Shown here piece by piece: positions 8,952 through 17,239 of a stretch of DNA of 64,000 nt. The notes below the pieces were generated by a model, which saw nothing but the letters and a program-made list of their open reading frames with translations, was not told where the DNA came from and searched no databases. The translations under genes were made by a program, and so were the position numbers. The stretch is from NCBI GenBank assembly GCA_964463915.1, contig CAYXEH010000002.1:62001-126000 (forward strand). Direction: 5' to 3'. Numbering within the stretch: position 1 is the stretch's first letter; every line of letters begins with the position of its first letter. Source of the stretch: PUPG01 sp964463915 (GTDB lineage: Bacteria; Bacteroidota; Bacteroidia; Bacteroidales; UBA7960).

Positions 8952-10112
8952 ATGAAGCTCCCAAAAGACAGAGAGAACGATTACTCAAGAGAGGTAATGG
9001 AGGCCAGGGCTGAATTCCTCGCAAAAATGAGTGGCCAGAAAATCGACTATCTGCACAACAGCGTAATAGACCCGGAACTGGCCAGGGGTAACATTGAAAA
9101 CATCATCGGGTTTGCCCAGCTGCCGGTCGGGGTGATCGGGCCACTCACAATCAATGGTGAACATACCGATGGCGACCTGTATGTCCCTTTAGGCACCTCG
9201 GAAGGCGCACTTGTGGCATCTTACAACCGTGGTGCAAGAGCAATCAGCTTATCCGGTGGGGTCAATGTACTGGTTACCAAAGATCAGATTCAGCGGGCGC
9301 CCTATTTTATCCTGGAAAATGTATTCAGGGCAAAAGATTTTACAACGTGGCTGGCAGCCAATTTTGACAAACTCAGGGAAGTGACCGGGCAGTCGACCAA
9401 CCATGGAAAGTTAACTGGTTATAGTACCTATATCCATGGCCGCATAGTGTATGTGAGGCTGGAGTTCTCCTCCGGCGATGCCATGGGAATGAATATGATC
9501 ACCAGGGCGTCTCAGGATATCTGCCAGTTCATTCAGGCACATTATCCCATCCAGGGCTATGCCATCGAAAGCAATATGGCCGTCGATAAAAAGCCATCCC
9601 AGATCAATACAATTCTTGGCAGGGGAAAAACCGTTACCGCAGAGGTGCTGCTGAAAGAACAGGTGATAAAACGTTTCCTCAGAACCACGGCACAGAATAT
9701 TGACAATGCTTACCGGAGACAGGTGGCCGGCGGTCAGCTTGCCGGGGTAATGGGCTCCAACGGCCACCTGGCCAACGGCATTGCTGCCCTTTTCATGGCG
9801 TGTGGCCAGGATCTTGCCAATGTCAGCGAGTCCTGTGTCGGTTACATTTATTCCGAAACGATTGATAAAGATCTTTATGTTTCCCTGCATTTGCCCTCAT
9901 TGGTGGTTGGCACCGTAGGAGGCGGTGTTTCCCTCCCCACCCAGAAAGAGTGCCTGAACATTATCGGGTGCCATGGTGCAGGAAAAGCCCGCCGATTCGC
10001 AGAAATCGCCGCGGCAACCCTGATGGCTGGTGAACTTTCACTGGCAGCATCCATTGTAGCCGGCGATTTTGTAACCGCCCACGAAAAATTCGGCCGGAAC
10101 AGGCCGACGTAA
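8952..10112 (+). CDS. Hydroxymethylglutaryl-CoA reductase, class I type
   Basis: 386 residues, soluble, lacking the membrane domain of animal enzymes. It reduces HMG-CoA to mevalonate, the committing step of the mevalonate route to isoprenoids. The family motifs are clear: ENIIGFAQLPVGVIGPL, TSEGALVAS with Glu84, SSGDAMGMNM for the nicotinamide cofactor, VDKKPSQIN with Lys213, GQDLANVSES with Asp287 and the C-terminal general acid His377 in TAHEKF. All four catalytic residues are present. DAMGMNM and DKKP fit the class I (biosynthetic, NADPH-type) enzymes better than the class II Pseudomonas type. No other mevalonate gene is next to it. A strong hairpin terminator follows 49 bases after the stop codon. 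Confidence 0.95.
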   Translation: MKLPKDRENDYSREVMEARAEFLAKMSGQKIDYLHNSVIDPELARGNIENIIGFAQLPVGVIGPLTINGEHTDGDLYVPLGTSEGALVASYNRGARAISLSGGVNVLVTKDQIQRAPYFILENVFRAKDFTTWLAANFDKLREVTGQSTNHGKLTGYSTYIHGRIVYVRLEFSSGDAMGMNMITRASQDICQFIQAHYPIQGYAIESNMAVDKKPSQINTILGRGKTVTAEVLLKEQVIKRFLRTTAQNIDNAYRRQVAGGQLAGVMGSNGHLANGIAALFMACGQDLANVSESCVGYIYSETIDKDLYVSLHLPSLVVGTVGGGVSLPTQKECLNIIGCHGAGKARRFAEIAAATLMAGELSLAASIVAGDFVTAHEKFGRNRPT

Positions 10113-10160
10113 CCCTTGCCGGATCTCTCTGGCACAGACCCATCTGAATCAGACAGCCAT

Positions 10161-10206
10161 TAAGTAAGGAAGCTCCCGGGGATATCCGCGGGAGCTTCTT
10201 TACTTA
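10161..10206. terminator. Bidirectional terminator between HMG-CoA reductase and M14 peptidase genes
   Basis: A nearly perfect 18-bp stem: TAAGTAA (10161-10167) pairs with TTACTTA (10200-10206) and GAAGCTCCCG (10169-10178) with CGGGAGCTTC (10189-10198), with a G-T pair between. The loop is 10 bases. T-rich sequence lies on the 3' side in the plus direction. It sits between two convergent genes, so it can serve both. Confidence 0.8.
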
Positions 10207-10299
10207 ATGATTGTTATCACGTAATGGATTCATTGTCAGGCAACAGACTCAACCAGGCCCTTTGGGTACAAAAAACCTGGTCAATCTGTGCGTCCATGA

Positions 10300-12879
10300 T
10301 CAGGTTCCCATGATCTGCCCAAAGAACAATGAATTCATGAACAGTTTACTGTTGCCAAACCAGAACCCCCTGAAGTTGGGATTATGGATAATAGAAACCA
10401 CTGTGCCCCGTCCTGAGCGATTGACCTGAACCCCTGATGAGCCATCCATCACATTCAGGTAGGGCTCCCATACATAGCCACTCACCAGGGAATTCTCATT
10501 GAATACCACGGGATTGGCAAAAGGATTATCATTGGGTTTTGCCCCGAATGTACCTGATACATACACAGGCAAGGATTCTCTCCGGTAACCATATCCCACC
10601 GGATGGGTGGTGTCCAGACTGGTCATGAAAATACTCCCGGATATTCTCCTCGCACCACGGATGTCCCCTCGCATATAATAGGGTAAACGTCCCTCTTCTT
10701 CAATGTCAGGGGTGGAAAGAAACTCCATATCAATAAAATCATTGCGTTCGAGCCACCTGTTGGCACTGCCGACAGCCACGATGGTTCCACCTGAGCGCAC
10801 CCAGTCAGAAAGGGCCTCCCGGCCGGAGTCACCCAGTCCGTTAAAAGAACCCGATACCATCACGATCACATTATAACGGTTCAGATTTGTGGATGAAATG
10901 CGGTCCAGTTCAACCTTGGTCACAGGCATGTGGAAGCGCTGATCCAGCATATGCCATACTTCGCCGGCACTACTGCTGCTGGTACCTGAACCGATAAGCA
11001 TCAGCACCTCAGGCTTGCGTAAAGAGGCAAAACTACCACTTCCAAGGTTAATGCCTTCATCCACAAGGCTGGACCGTACAGGATGAATGGTGATCCCGGT
11101 CTCAGCTGCGGCCTCGTTAATAATTTCATATACCCTTGATTGATCTATATCCTGGGTTTGTACGGGTACCATGATGGACCCGAAATTAAACTCTTTGGGT
11201 CCGTCAGCCAGTGGCATAGTGAAGGGTTCTGTGGCCACATGTGTGCGAAGCCCCTGGTTCTGCAAGTAATAAAGTGCTTTCGGAGCATAATAGTCGTCCC
11301 ACTCAAACAGGTAGGCGACATGGCTTTCCCCGCCTTCTACACGACCTTCCGGAAGCCCGATCTCTTCGACCACATTGTCCTGAATATTCCGCAGCTGCCT
11401 TGCTGAGGAAACTTTTCCGTAGGGCATGTTAAAGGCATAAGGCAAAGTCCATGTAGACACATCATAAAAAAGACTGTCCTCGAATTCAACCATCCGTTCA
11501 AACATGGACTGAATAAGGCGGTATTGCTTCTGCTTCAAGGGCACAACCCAGGCACTGCCCGGTTCAAAATCCTGCCCGTCAATATGCACACTCTCCGAAA
11601 TATCATAAAAATCAACCTGGTGGGTCTTCAGGATGTCATGCAGGTGGTAATTTTTGCCCTGGTCATAGGAATCTCCAAAGATCCACGCTTCGAAGTCATC
11701 CTGTTCAGCTTCCTCAACTGCTGAGGCAAAGGTCCGGCGAAGATGCTCCAGCAGCGTCTCCCGCATTTCCAGGCTGGCCTCCAAAGACGACATGGAAACC
11801 AGCACCTGGTTACGGATGGTCTGTGCGAAGGGTATTACACCATGTATGGTCTCCCGCAGGTGACCGCGGGTGGAAGCCTGCTCAAACAAGATACCGATAC
11901 TGCCCTGTACATCCGGATAAGTAGAGCCTTTCCCGTAATAAAAATCGTCGAATCCTTGCTGGGTATAATAAGTCTGACCGATCTCATCAAAGAATTTTGC
12001 ATGATACTTACCCACTTCCATGGTCAGTTCATCAGTAACATCCGGGGTGCGGGGGTTCACCCGCAAGGGTTCTCCGGGCTGGAAGAAAAAGGTGGAGCTG
12101 GAGCCGAACTCATGATGGTCAGTGTTGATATTGGGCATCCACTCATGGTAAGCTTCCACGCGACCGCGGCTCTCGGGATGCTGGACCGGCAACCAGTCGC
12201 GGTTCAGGTCAAACCAGTAATGATTGGTTCTGGACCCGGGCCACACATCACGAAATTCCCGGTCATTGGGGTCAGGATTCAGTGTTTTGCTTTTATTGCG
12301 GTTCACCCAGCTGGCAAAACGGTCCTGCCCATCAGGGTTCAGTGAAGGATCTATCACAATCACCACATTCTCAAGAAGCTCCTGCACCTTTGCGCTTTGC
12401 CCGGCTGCCAGGTAATAGGCTACCAGTGGAGCGGCATTGTGTGCACTCTGCTCGTTACCATGCACCCCGTAACCAAGGCGGACAACGGCTGGCATATTAC
12501 TGACATCCAAATCTGCAGAGCGCTCCGGATCGGTCAGTGCCAGGTGATTGGCCTGTATCTCATCCAGGTTGCGCTGGTTTTCTTCGGATGTGATCACCAG
12601 GTGAACCAGCGGCCTGTGCTCATAGGTGCGGCCATATTCGTAGATCATGGCCCGTTCCGAGGTTTCCGCAATACGCTCCATATACTGTACCATAAGCGCA
12701 TGCTGAATATGCCATTCACCAGGCTGGTAACCCAGGAAATCTTCCGGGCTTGGCACATTGTCATCATAGGGAATGTCCTCAAGAAAATACGTTAGCGGAC
12801 GGTTTGCCTGGAGCTGCAACACGGCAAAACCAAGCATAAGGGAAATAACCACCGCTGCTTTAATAAAAATATGCTTCAT
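10300..12879 (-). CDS. Secreted M14 family zinc carboxypeptidase
   Basis: 859 residues with a signal peptide (residues 1-25). The M14 catalytic domain covers about 45-360: His140 and Glu143 in GVHGNEQSAH form the HxxE zinc motif, NPDGQDRF and a later DHHEFG (His255/256) supply substrate contacts and the third zinc ligand, and LFEQAS around 345 fits the catalytic Glu region. The C-terminal half, with a TGITIHPV and RSGGTIVAVGSANRW segment, looks like the glutamine-amidotransferase-like domain often attached to large bacterial M14 enzymes; its role is not known. It would cleave peptides in the periplasm or outside the cell. A good promoter lies upstream at 12942-12971. Confidence 0.9.
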   Translation of the reverse strand: MKHIFIKAAVVISLMLGFAVLQLQANRPLTYFLEDIPYDDNVPSPEDFLGYQPGEWHIQHALMVQYMERIAETSERAMIYEYGRTYEHRPLVHLVITSEENQRNLDEIQANHLALTDPERSADLDVSNMPAVVRLGYGVHGNEQSAHNAAPLVAYYLAAGQSAKVQELLENVVIVIDPSLNPDGQDRFASWVNRNKSKTLNPDPNDREFRDVWPGSRTNHYWFDLNRDWLPVQHPESRGRVEAYHEWMPNINTDHHEFGSSSTFFFQPGEPLRVNPRTPDVTDELTMEVGKYHAKFFDEIGQTYYTQQGFDDFYYGKGSTYPDVQGSIGILFEQASTRGHLRETIHGVIPFAQTIRNQVLVSMSSLEASLEMRETLLEHLRRTFASAVEEAEQDDFEAWIFGDSYDQGKNYHLHDILKTHQVDFYDISESVHIDGQDFEPGSAWVVPLKQKQYRLIQSMFERMVEFEDSLFYDVSTWTLPYAFNMPYGKVSSARQLRNIQDNVVEEIGLPEGRVEGGESHVAYLFEWDDYYAPKALYYLQNQGLRTHVATEPFTMPLADGPKEFNFGSIMVPVQTQDIDQSRVYEIINEAAAETGITIHPVRSSLVDEGINLGSGSFASLRKPEVLMLIGSGTSSSSAGEVWHMLDQRFHMPVTKVELDRISSTNLNRYNVIVMVSGSFNGLGDSGREALSDWVRSGGTIVAVGSANRWLERNDFIDMEFLSTPDIEEEGRLPYYMRGDIRGARRISGSIFMTSLDTTHPVGYGYRRESLPVYVSGTFGAKPNDNPFANPVVFNENSLVSGYVWEPYLNVMDGSSGVQVNRSGRGTVVSIIHNPNFRGFWFGNSKLFMNSLFFGQIMGT

Positions 12880-12941
12880 GTTTGTAGTTGGTTAGTAGGA
12901 TTAGGTTAGTAAATAACTAGAGAGATCTTTCCGATCCCCGA

Positions 12942-12971
12942 CAAATATAAACAGAAAAATAAACTATCAAA
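12942..12971 (-). promoter_or_regulatory. Bacteroidota-type promoter for the M14 peptidase gene
   Basis: On the minus strand a TTTG -33 element (12968-12971), an 18-base spacer and TATATTTG (12942-12949) match the Bacteroidota sigma-70 consensus TTTG-N19-TAnnTTTG. It lies about 63 bases before the ATG at 12879. Confidence 0.65.
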
Positions 12972-13071
12972 ACCCGGCACCAGGCCGGAAATCAGCAATC
13001 AGGGACATTTGGGAAGTTTTTAATCCCATTGGTCGAAGCTGTTTTACAATTCAGGCCGAAATTGCTGTTTT

Positions 13072-14052
13072 TTACAAGGCAAGAATTTCTGCTATACTAT
13101 GCAGTTCCACATTAATGGGCTGGTGGTATTTCACCGTTTTCTCCAGGGGGGTGAATTCAATTTTCCGGTTAATGGAACCCACCATCACCCCGTTCCGGCC
13201 ATCCATCAATCCCTTTACAGCCTGAAAGCCCATCCCGCTGGCCAGCACCCTGTCAAATGCAGAGGGGGCTCCGCCCCGCTGTATGTGACCCAAAATAGAC
13301 ACACGTATATCGTAGTCCGGGAAACGTTTTTTGATATTCCTCTCCACTTCCAGGGCCCCGCCAAAATCATCCCCTTCCGCCACAATGATAATACCGGCTC
13401 CTTCATCATGTGATTTACCCCTGGCAAGGGAATCATACAGATCCTCAATAAAAGTTTTGGCCTCCGGAATCAGGATCTTTTCCGCCCCGGTGGCAATGCC
13501 ACTTCGAAGTGCGATGAAGCCTGCATCCCGACCCATCACTTCAACGACAAAAAGCCGGTCATGTGAGTGGGCCGTATCACGGATCTTGTCAACAGCAGTT
13601 ACCACAGTATTCACGGCAGTATCATAACCAATGGTATAATCAGTACCATACAGGTCGTTGTCAATGGTCCCGGGCAAGCCGATTACAGGAATGCCGAATT
13701 CTTTTCCAAACACCCTTGCTCCGGTAAGGGTTCCGTCACCACCGATGGCAACCAGGGCATCAATGCCCCGTGCCTTCATAGTATCAAAGGCTTTCTGACG
13801 GCCCTCCTTTGTTTTAAATGCATCACAGCGTGCACTTTTAAGGATGGTGCCCCCGCGATGAATGATGTTGTAGACATCCTGGCCGTTCAGTGGCCTGATA
13901 TGATCCTCAATCAGCCCAAGGAAACCTTTCTGTATTCCCAGCACTTCCTTTTCATAGTGAAGACCGGCCTTTACCACCGCACGGATCGCGGCATTCATTC
14001 CAGGGGCGTCGCCACCGGAAGTCAATACACCGATTTTATTGATGCTTTCCAT
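13072..14052 (-). CDS. pfkA: 6-phosphofructokinase
   Basis: About 326 residues from the ATG at 14052; an upstream GTG at 14076 would add eight residues but has no better ribosome site. It phosphorylates fructose-6-phosphate to fructose-1,6-bisphosphate with a nucleotide donor. Motifs: VLTSGGDAPGMNAAIRA, GGDGTLTGA, TIDNDLYGTDYTIGYDTA and HIQRGGAPSAFDR. The Gly in the GGDGTLTG motif suggests the ATP-using rather than the PPi-using type. The gene reads away from the marR-like gene across a 9-bp tandem-repeat array that begins 36 bases before this start, so the array would lie in its leader or promoter. Confidence 0.94.
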   Translation of the reverse strand: MESINKIGVLTSGGDAPGMNAAIRAVVKAGLHYEKEVLGIQKGFLGLIEDHIRPLNGQDVYNIIHRGGTILKSARCDAFKTKEGRQKAFDTMKARGIDALVAIGGDGTLTGARVFGKEFGIPVIGLPGTIDNDLYGTDYTIGYDTAVNTVVTAVDKIRDTAHSHDRLFVVEVMGRDAGFIALRSGIATGAEKILIPEAKTFIEDLYDSLARGKSHDEGAGIIIVAEGDDFGGALEVERNIKKRFPDYDIRVSILGHIQRGGAPSAFDRVLASGMGFQAVKGLMDGRNGVMVGSINRKIEFTPLEKTVKYHQPINVELHSIAEILAL

Positions 14053-14088
14053 TGCCTTAAAAGATTGGTAAGTCACAAAGATATGAAT

Positions 14089-14250
14089 TTTTCACCGGGT
14101 TCTGTGGGCTCAACGGGTTTGAGAGACTGGCCGGGCTCAATGGATTCGCCTGGTTTGATGGATTAGCCGGACTCACCAATTCTACCAGGTACACCAGATT
14201 CACCGGATTCACCGGATTCGATGAGCTCACCAGGTTTTCAGGGTTGAGGG
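14089..14250. repeat. Tandem array of about 18 degenerate 9-bp units
   Basis: The stretch can be cut into consecutive 9-base units without a gap, starting TTTTCACCG, GGTTCTGTG, GGCTCAACG and including GATTCACCG twice in a row at 14197-14214. The consensus is about GATTCACCG. It fills most of the space between the divergent pfkA and marR-like genes. A 9-base period keeps a reading frame; on the minus strand one frame reads as short Gly-x-x runs (GESGESGVPG) but is broken by stop codons, so it is not a gene. Confidence 0.85.
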
Positions 14251-14346
14251 CATTTGGTTATTCTTTCATAATATTTCCGTAAATAATCAGGGAACAGATA
14301 TACTTTCCGGTTTCAAATGAAACCAAATGTTCAGAAAATTTTCCTG

Positions 14347-14354
14347 TATTTTTG
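14347..14354 (+). promoter_or_regulatory. -7 promoter element for the MarR-type gene
   Basis: TATTTTTG matches TAnnTTTG. It would start transcription about 13 bases before the ATG at 14374. No clear -33 TTTG was found. Confidence 0.5.
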
Positions 14355-14373
14355 CACCAGAAATCAATACCTC

Positions 14374-14808
14374 ATGCAATACCATTTTGACCATTCCCTG
14401 GGAAGGATTACCCAACAAATTTCAAGGGCACTTGGAAAGCGTTTTGAACAAAAATGCAGGAATCAGGGTATCCGGATCCGGCCTGATCAATGGACGGTCA
14501 TCTCTCTTTTATTCCACAAGGGATCCATGCCCCAAAACAAAATCGGAGATCTGCTGTACATAGACAAAGTAGCCGTTTCAAGAACCATTGAACGACTGGA
14601 AGAAAGGAATTTGGTCGTACAGGAGGTACCCGGAAATGACAAACGGATGCGTATGGTGAAACTGACTTCTTCAGGAACGGAAATTTACCACCAGCTAAGC
14701 CCGTTGGCAGGAGAGACCATCACTGAGGCCCTGGAAGACCTGAAAGAAGACGAAACCAGCCAGCTTTTCGAAAGCCTGGAAAAGATCAAAATCAGGCTGG
14801 GCTGCTAA
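14374..14808 (+). CDS. MarR family transcriptional regulator
   Basis: 144 residues from the ATG at 14374. A longer reading from 14317 would place the -7 promoter element at 14347 inside the gene, so the shorter start is preferred. The protein begins MQYHFDHSLGRITQQISRA and has a winged helix-turn-helix: QWTVISLLF, then MPQNKIGDLLYIDKVAVSRTIERLEERNLV (recognition helix) and a wing with PGNDKRMRMVKLT. This is the standard MarR architecture; such proteins bind DNA as dimers and respond to small molecules. The target is unknown. No partner gene lies in the same direction. Its last codons overlap the end of the convergent TPR gene by three bases. Confidence 0.9.
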   Translation: MQYHFDHSLGRITQQISRALGKRFEQKCRNQGIRIRPDQWTVISLLFHKGSMPQNKIGDLLYIDKVAVSRTIERLEERNLVVQEVPGNDKRMRMVKLTSSGTEIYHQLSPLAGETITEALEDLKEDETSQLFESLEKIKIRLGC

Positions 14809-15710
14809 CCTTTGGCCTTTTCCCGGTAATATTCAGCCTTTTTCTCATTTTGTAAGCGCTCATAGATATTGGCAATGGAACTGGCATATTCGGGCAGAGG
14901 CTCCTGCTCAAACAAACGCTTAAAATAATCCAGGGCAATATGCAGGTCCGTATTTACAATCTCCAAAGCCTCCAGCAGTTGCGCATATTGCCGGTGAGTG
15001 CGGTTTTCCTCATAGGCCGCCATTTCCCTGTTATAACGCTCATCGGCTTCCTGTAAATGTTTTCTGGCGAGCCACTCAAGTGCTGTAACATTGTAAGGAT
15101 ACACTTCCAGAATTCCTTCCGCGAGATCCGTCACACTCTCCTCGTAACCAAGCTCCTGGCTCACTTGCATGTAAGCTGCCATCATATCCTCATCCTGCCG
15201 GTAGGATTGCTTAAGTTCAGGCCATAATTCATAGGCCCTCCTGAAATTTTTGCTTTCTGCCAATGTTTCAAACAGCATGGCCCGCATCTCATCAATCTCC
15301 TCCGCGTCAGGATAATTTTCCACGTAATTCTCCAGAGAGGTGATCTCCAGCGATAAATTGTCAATTTCGCGGTAGGATCTGGCCAAAGCAGCGTAGGTGG
15401 CGGCATCGGCATGTTCTGTTCTCCGGATCTCCCCCAGGTAGTCAAGGGTTTTCCGGGTATCACCGAGTTTATAAGCCAGCAATCCGGCCCTTCTGTATAC
15501 CCGGGGCGGAACCTTTTCTTCCTGCTCTCCATAGGCCGCGATCACCTCCTCATAAGCAGCCAGGGCTTCAGCAGGATCTCCGGTTTCATATATTTGATCG
15601 GCAGCCTCAGCCTTTTCATCCAGCTGATGAAGGGCAGCACAGGCTCCGGTAATGAACAGTAATACAAACAGAATAATAAAAACGCGAAAAATTCTCTTTT
15701 TGTGTAACAT
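14805..15710 (-). CDS. TPR-containing lipoprotein of unknown function
   Basis: 301 residues from an ATG at 15710. A longer open frame extends to 15875, but a -7 promoter element at 15762-15769 and a lipoprotein signal right after the shorter start argue for 15710. The signal is MLHKKRIFRVFIILFVLLF followed by ITGAC, whose Cys would be lipidated. The mature part is helical with tetratricopeptide-like repeats (for example DQIYETGDPAEALAAYEEV and AATYAALARSYREID), suggesting a scaffold in the cell envelope. No catalytic motif is seen. It is divergent from the lipoprotein-sigma factor operon, with overlapping control regions. Confidence 0.8.
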   Translation of the reverse strand: MLHKKRIFRVFIILFVLLFITGACAALHQLDEKAEAADQIYETGDPAEALAAYEEVIAAYGEQEEKVPPRVYRRAGLLAYKLGDTRKTLDYLGEIRRTEHADAATYAALARSYREIDNLSLEITSLENYVENYPDAEEIDEMRAMLFETLAESKNFRRAYELWPELKQSYRQDEDMMAAYMQVSQELGYEESVTDLAEGILEVYPYNVTALEWLARKHLQEADERYNREMAAYEENRTHRQYAQLLEALEIVNTDLHIALDYFKRLFEQEPLPEYASSIANIYERLQNEKKAEYYREKAKG

Positions 15711-15761
15711 ATAATGACTGACTTGATTTGGCATTTGTTTATCCGGGTAAAGAAAAGACCA

Positions 15762-15769
15762 CAAAAGTA
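15762..15769 (-). promoter_or_regulatory. -7 promoter element for the TPR lipoprotein gene
   Basis: TACTTTTG on the minus strand matches TAnnTTTG. A TTG lies 15 bases upstream, a little close for a -33 element. It fixes the start of the gene below it at 15710 (or 15734) rather than 15875. Confidence 0.55.
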
Positions 15770-15849
15770 CCGATTTATTATTTGCAACCTTTTGCCTAAA
15801 TTTATCGTCTGACAAATAGTTATCGGAATCGTCATCAAAAATTAAACCA

Positions 15850-16680
15850 ATGTATCCATTCAGGCATAATTTCACAACATCCCGTCAGAATTACACGAAT
15901 AGTACTTCTGGGTTGTTTTTCCTGGCACTGGTGTTGTTGTTTCTTTTCTCAGGATGCGAAAAAATCACAGATCCCGACCCTGACAAACTCCCGGCAAAAT
16001 TGAAGTTTGACTTTAGCATGACAGATTTTGAATTGTCAGGAGATAAAGACCTGCAAAACGGCCAGACTGAAATGATAAAGGTAAGTAATCAGACAGCATA
16101 CAATCCTGACGCAGGCCGCCCTGACCGTTTTGTGCTGGACAGCGGCACCATGGTTATTGAAAACATTGAATTCGAGGGCAGACGAATCCAGGGACAGGAA
16201 CACATTTATTTCAAAACCGATTTTTCTTCGGCCTTCGAAGTTGACCTTTCTGATCCGGCCGCACAACCGGATATATCTTTTGATATCCCACAAGGCAATT
16301 ATTATCTGATTGAGATCATATTGCACCTGGGAACCGATAATCTCTCGTCACTGGTTATGCAGGGGAACTATACACATCCTGCCCATGGCGATATTCCGGT
16401 CATTTATGATTACAGCCCCAGGGAGCAGATCCGCATCCGGGCAAAACTCAGGGGAGATCAGAATAGTTTCGCACTGGCCAAAGAAAAGGACTCACAGGGA
16501 CGAATCGAACTGGACACAGATTCCCTGATGCGGCTGGTCAATTACGGCATGATCGTCAATGCCCTGGTGGCAGATGCCAACGGTGAAGAAGTTTTTCTGA
16601 TCAATGAAACCATCAATCCTGGCTTGTTTAACAATATATCAACCAGGTTGCCAAACGCTTTTACGCTTGTTATTGAATAG
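15850..16680 (+). CDS. Lipoprotein of unknown function, first gene of an ECF sigma factor operon
   Basis: 276 residues with a long charged N-terminus, a hydrophobic segment (GLFFLALVLLFLFSGC) and a lipobox Cys near residue 36. The rest is beta-rich and acidic with no motif I recognise. An IPQGNYYLIEIILHL segment recalls the beta-sandwich of DUF4382-type lipoproteins, and a true DUF4382 lipoprotein lies 2 kb downstream, but I would not name the family. Eight bases separate it from the sigma factor gene, so the two are surely co-transcribed. It may be a regulated surface protein or a sensor part of the same system (inference). Confidence 0.75.
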   Translation: MYPFRHNFTTSRQNYTNSTSGLFFLALVLLFLFSGCEKITDPDPDKLPAKLKFDFSMTDFELSGDKDLQNGQTEMIKVSNQTAYNPDAGRPDRFVLDSGTMVIENIEFEGRRIQGQEHIYFKTDFSSAFEVDLSDPAAQPDISFDIPQGNYYLIEIILHLGTDNLSSLVMQGNYTHPAHGDIPVIYDYSPREQIRIRAKLRGDQNSFALAKEKDSQGRIELDTDSLMRLVNYGMIVNALVADANGEEVFLINETINPGLFNNISTRLPNAFTLVIE

Positions 16681-16688
16681 GATACTTT

Positions 16689-17234
16689 ATGCGGCTGGAT
16701 CTTTACCCCCAGGAGAAGATCCTGGAAGGATGTAAGAAAAATGACAGACACTTCCAGGAGGTATTGTACCGCAAGTATGCCAGCAAAATGTATGGCATAT
16801 GTATGGGGTATGCAGGAGAGCGTCCACTTGCACAGGATATGTTACAGGAGGCTTTTGTAAAGGTATTCAGGCATATCGGGGATTACAGCGGGAAGGGATC
16901 ATTGGAAGGATGGATTCGGCGGATCGTTACCAATACCGCCATTGACATCCTGCGAAAGAAACAAAGGACAGATTTATTCATTGAAAATGAAGTAGCGGAA
17001 CAAAGCCCTGGCCCGAACAAATGGAACGCTCCAAATCATATGGAAACAGGAGACATTCTGAAACAGGTAAAAAGGTTGCCCGAAGGAGCACGCATCGTCT
17101 TCAATCTATATGCAGTGGAAGGTTACTCCCATAAAGAGATCGCTGAAAAGCTCCACATTACTGCCGGCACCTCTAAATCACAATACAGCCGTGCCAGGAT
17201 GCTGCTGCAACAGTGGGTGGATAAACCAATTTAA
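16689..17234 (+). CDS. ECF-type RNA polymerase sigma factor
   Basis: 181 residues. Region 2 includes FQEVLYRKYASKMYGICMGY, DMLQEAFVKVFRHI and GWIRRIVTNTAIDILRK; region 4 includes QVKRLPEGARIVFNLYAVEG followed by YSHKEIAEKLHITAGTSKSQ, a helix-turn-helix for -35 recognition. This is the two-domain extracytoplasmic-function sigma layout. The following gene begins five bases after its stop and has an anti-sigma-like N-terminus, so it is probably the regulator of this factor. The target promoter cannot be read from the sequence. Confidence 0.93.
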   Translation: MRLDLYPQEKILEGCKKNDRHFQEVLYRKYASKMYGICMGYAGERPLAQDMLQEAFVKVFRHIGDYSGKGSLEGWIRRIVTNTAIDILRKKQRTDLFIENEVAEQSPGPNKWNAPNHMETGDILKQVKRLPEGARIVFNLYAVEGYSHKEIAEKLHITAGTSKSQYSRARMLLQQWVDKPI

Positions 17235-17239
17235 ACGTC

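Noticed and set aside
13013..13071. Terminator after pfkA
   Set aside because: Only a 5-bp AATTG/CAATT stem is present, too weak to report.
14107..14250. A collagen-like Gly-x-x coding sequence in the 9-bp array
   Set aside because: The frame is broken by stop codons within about 20 residues on both strands.
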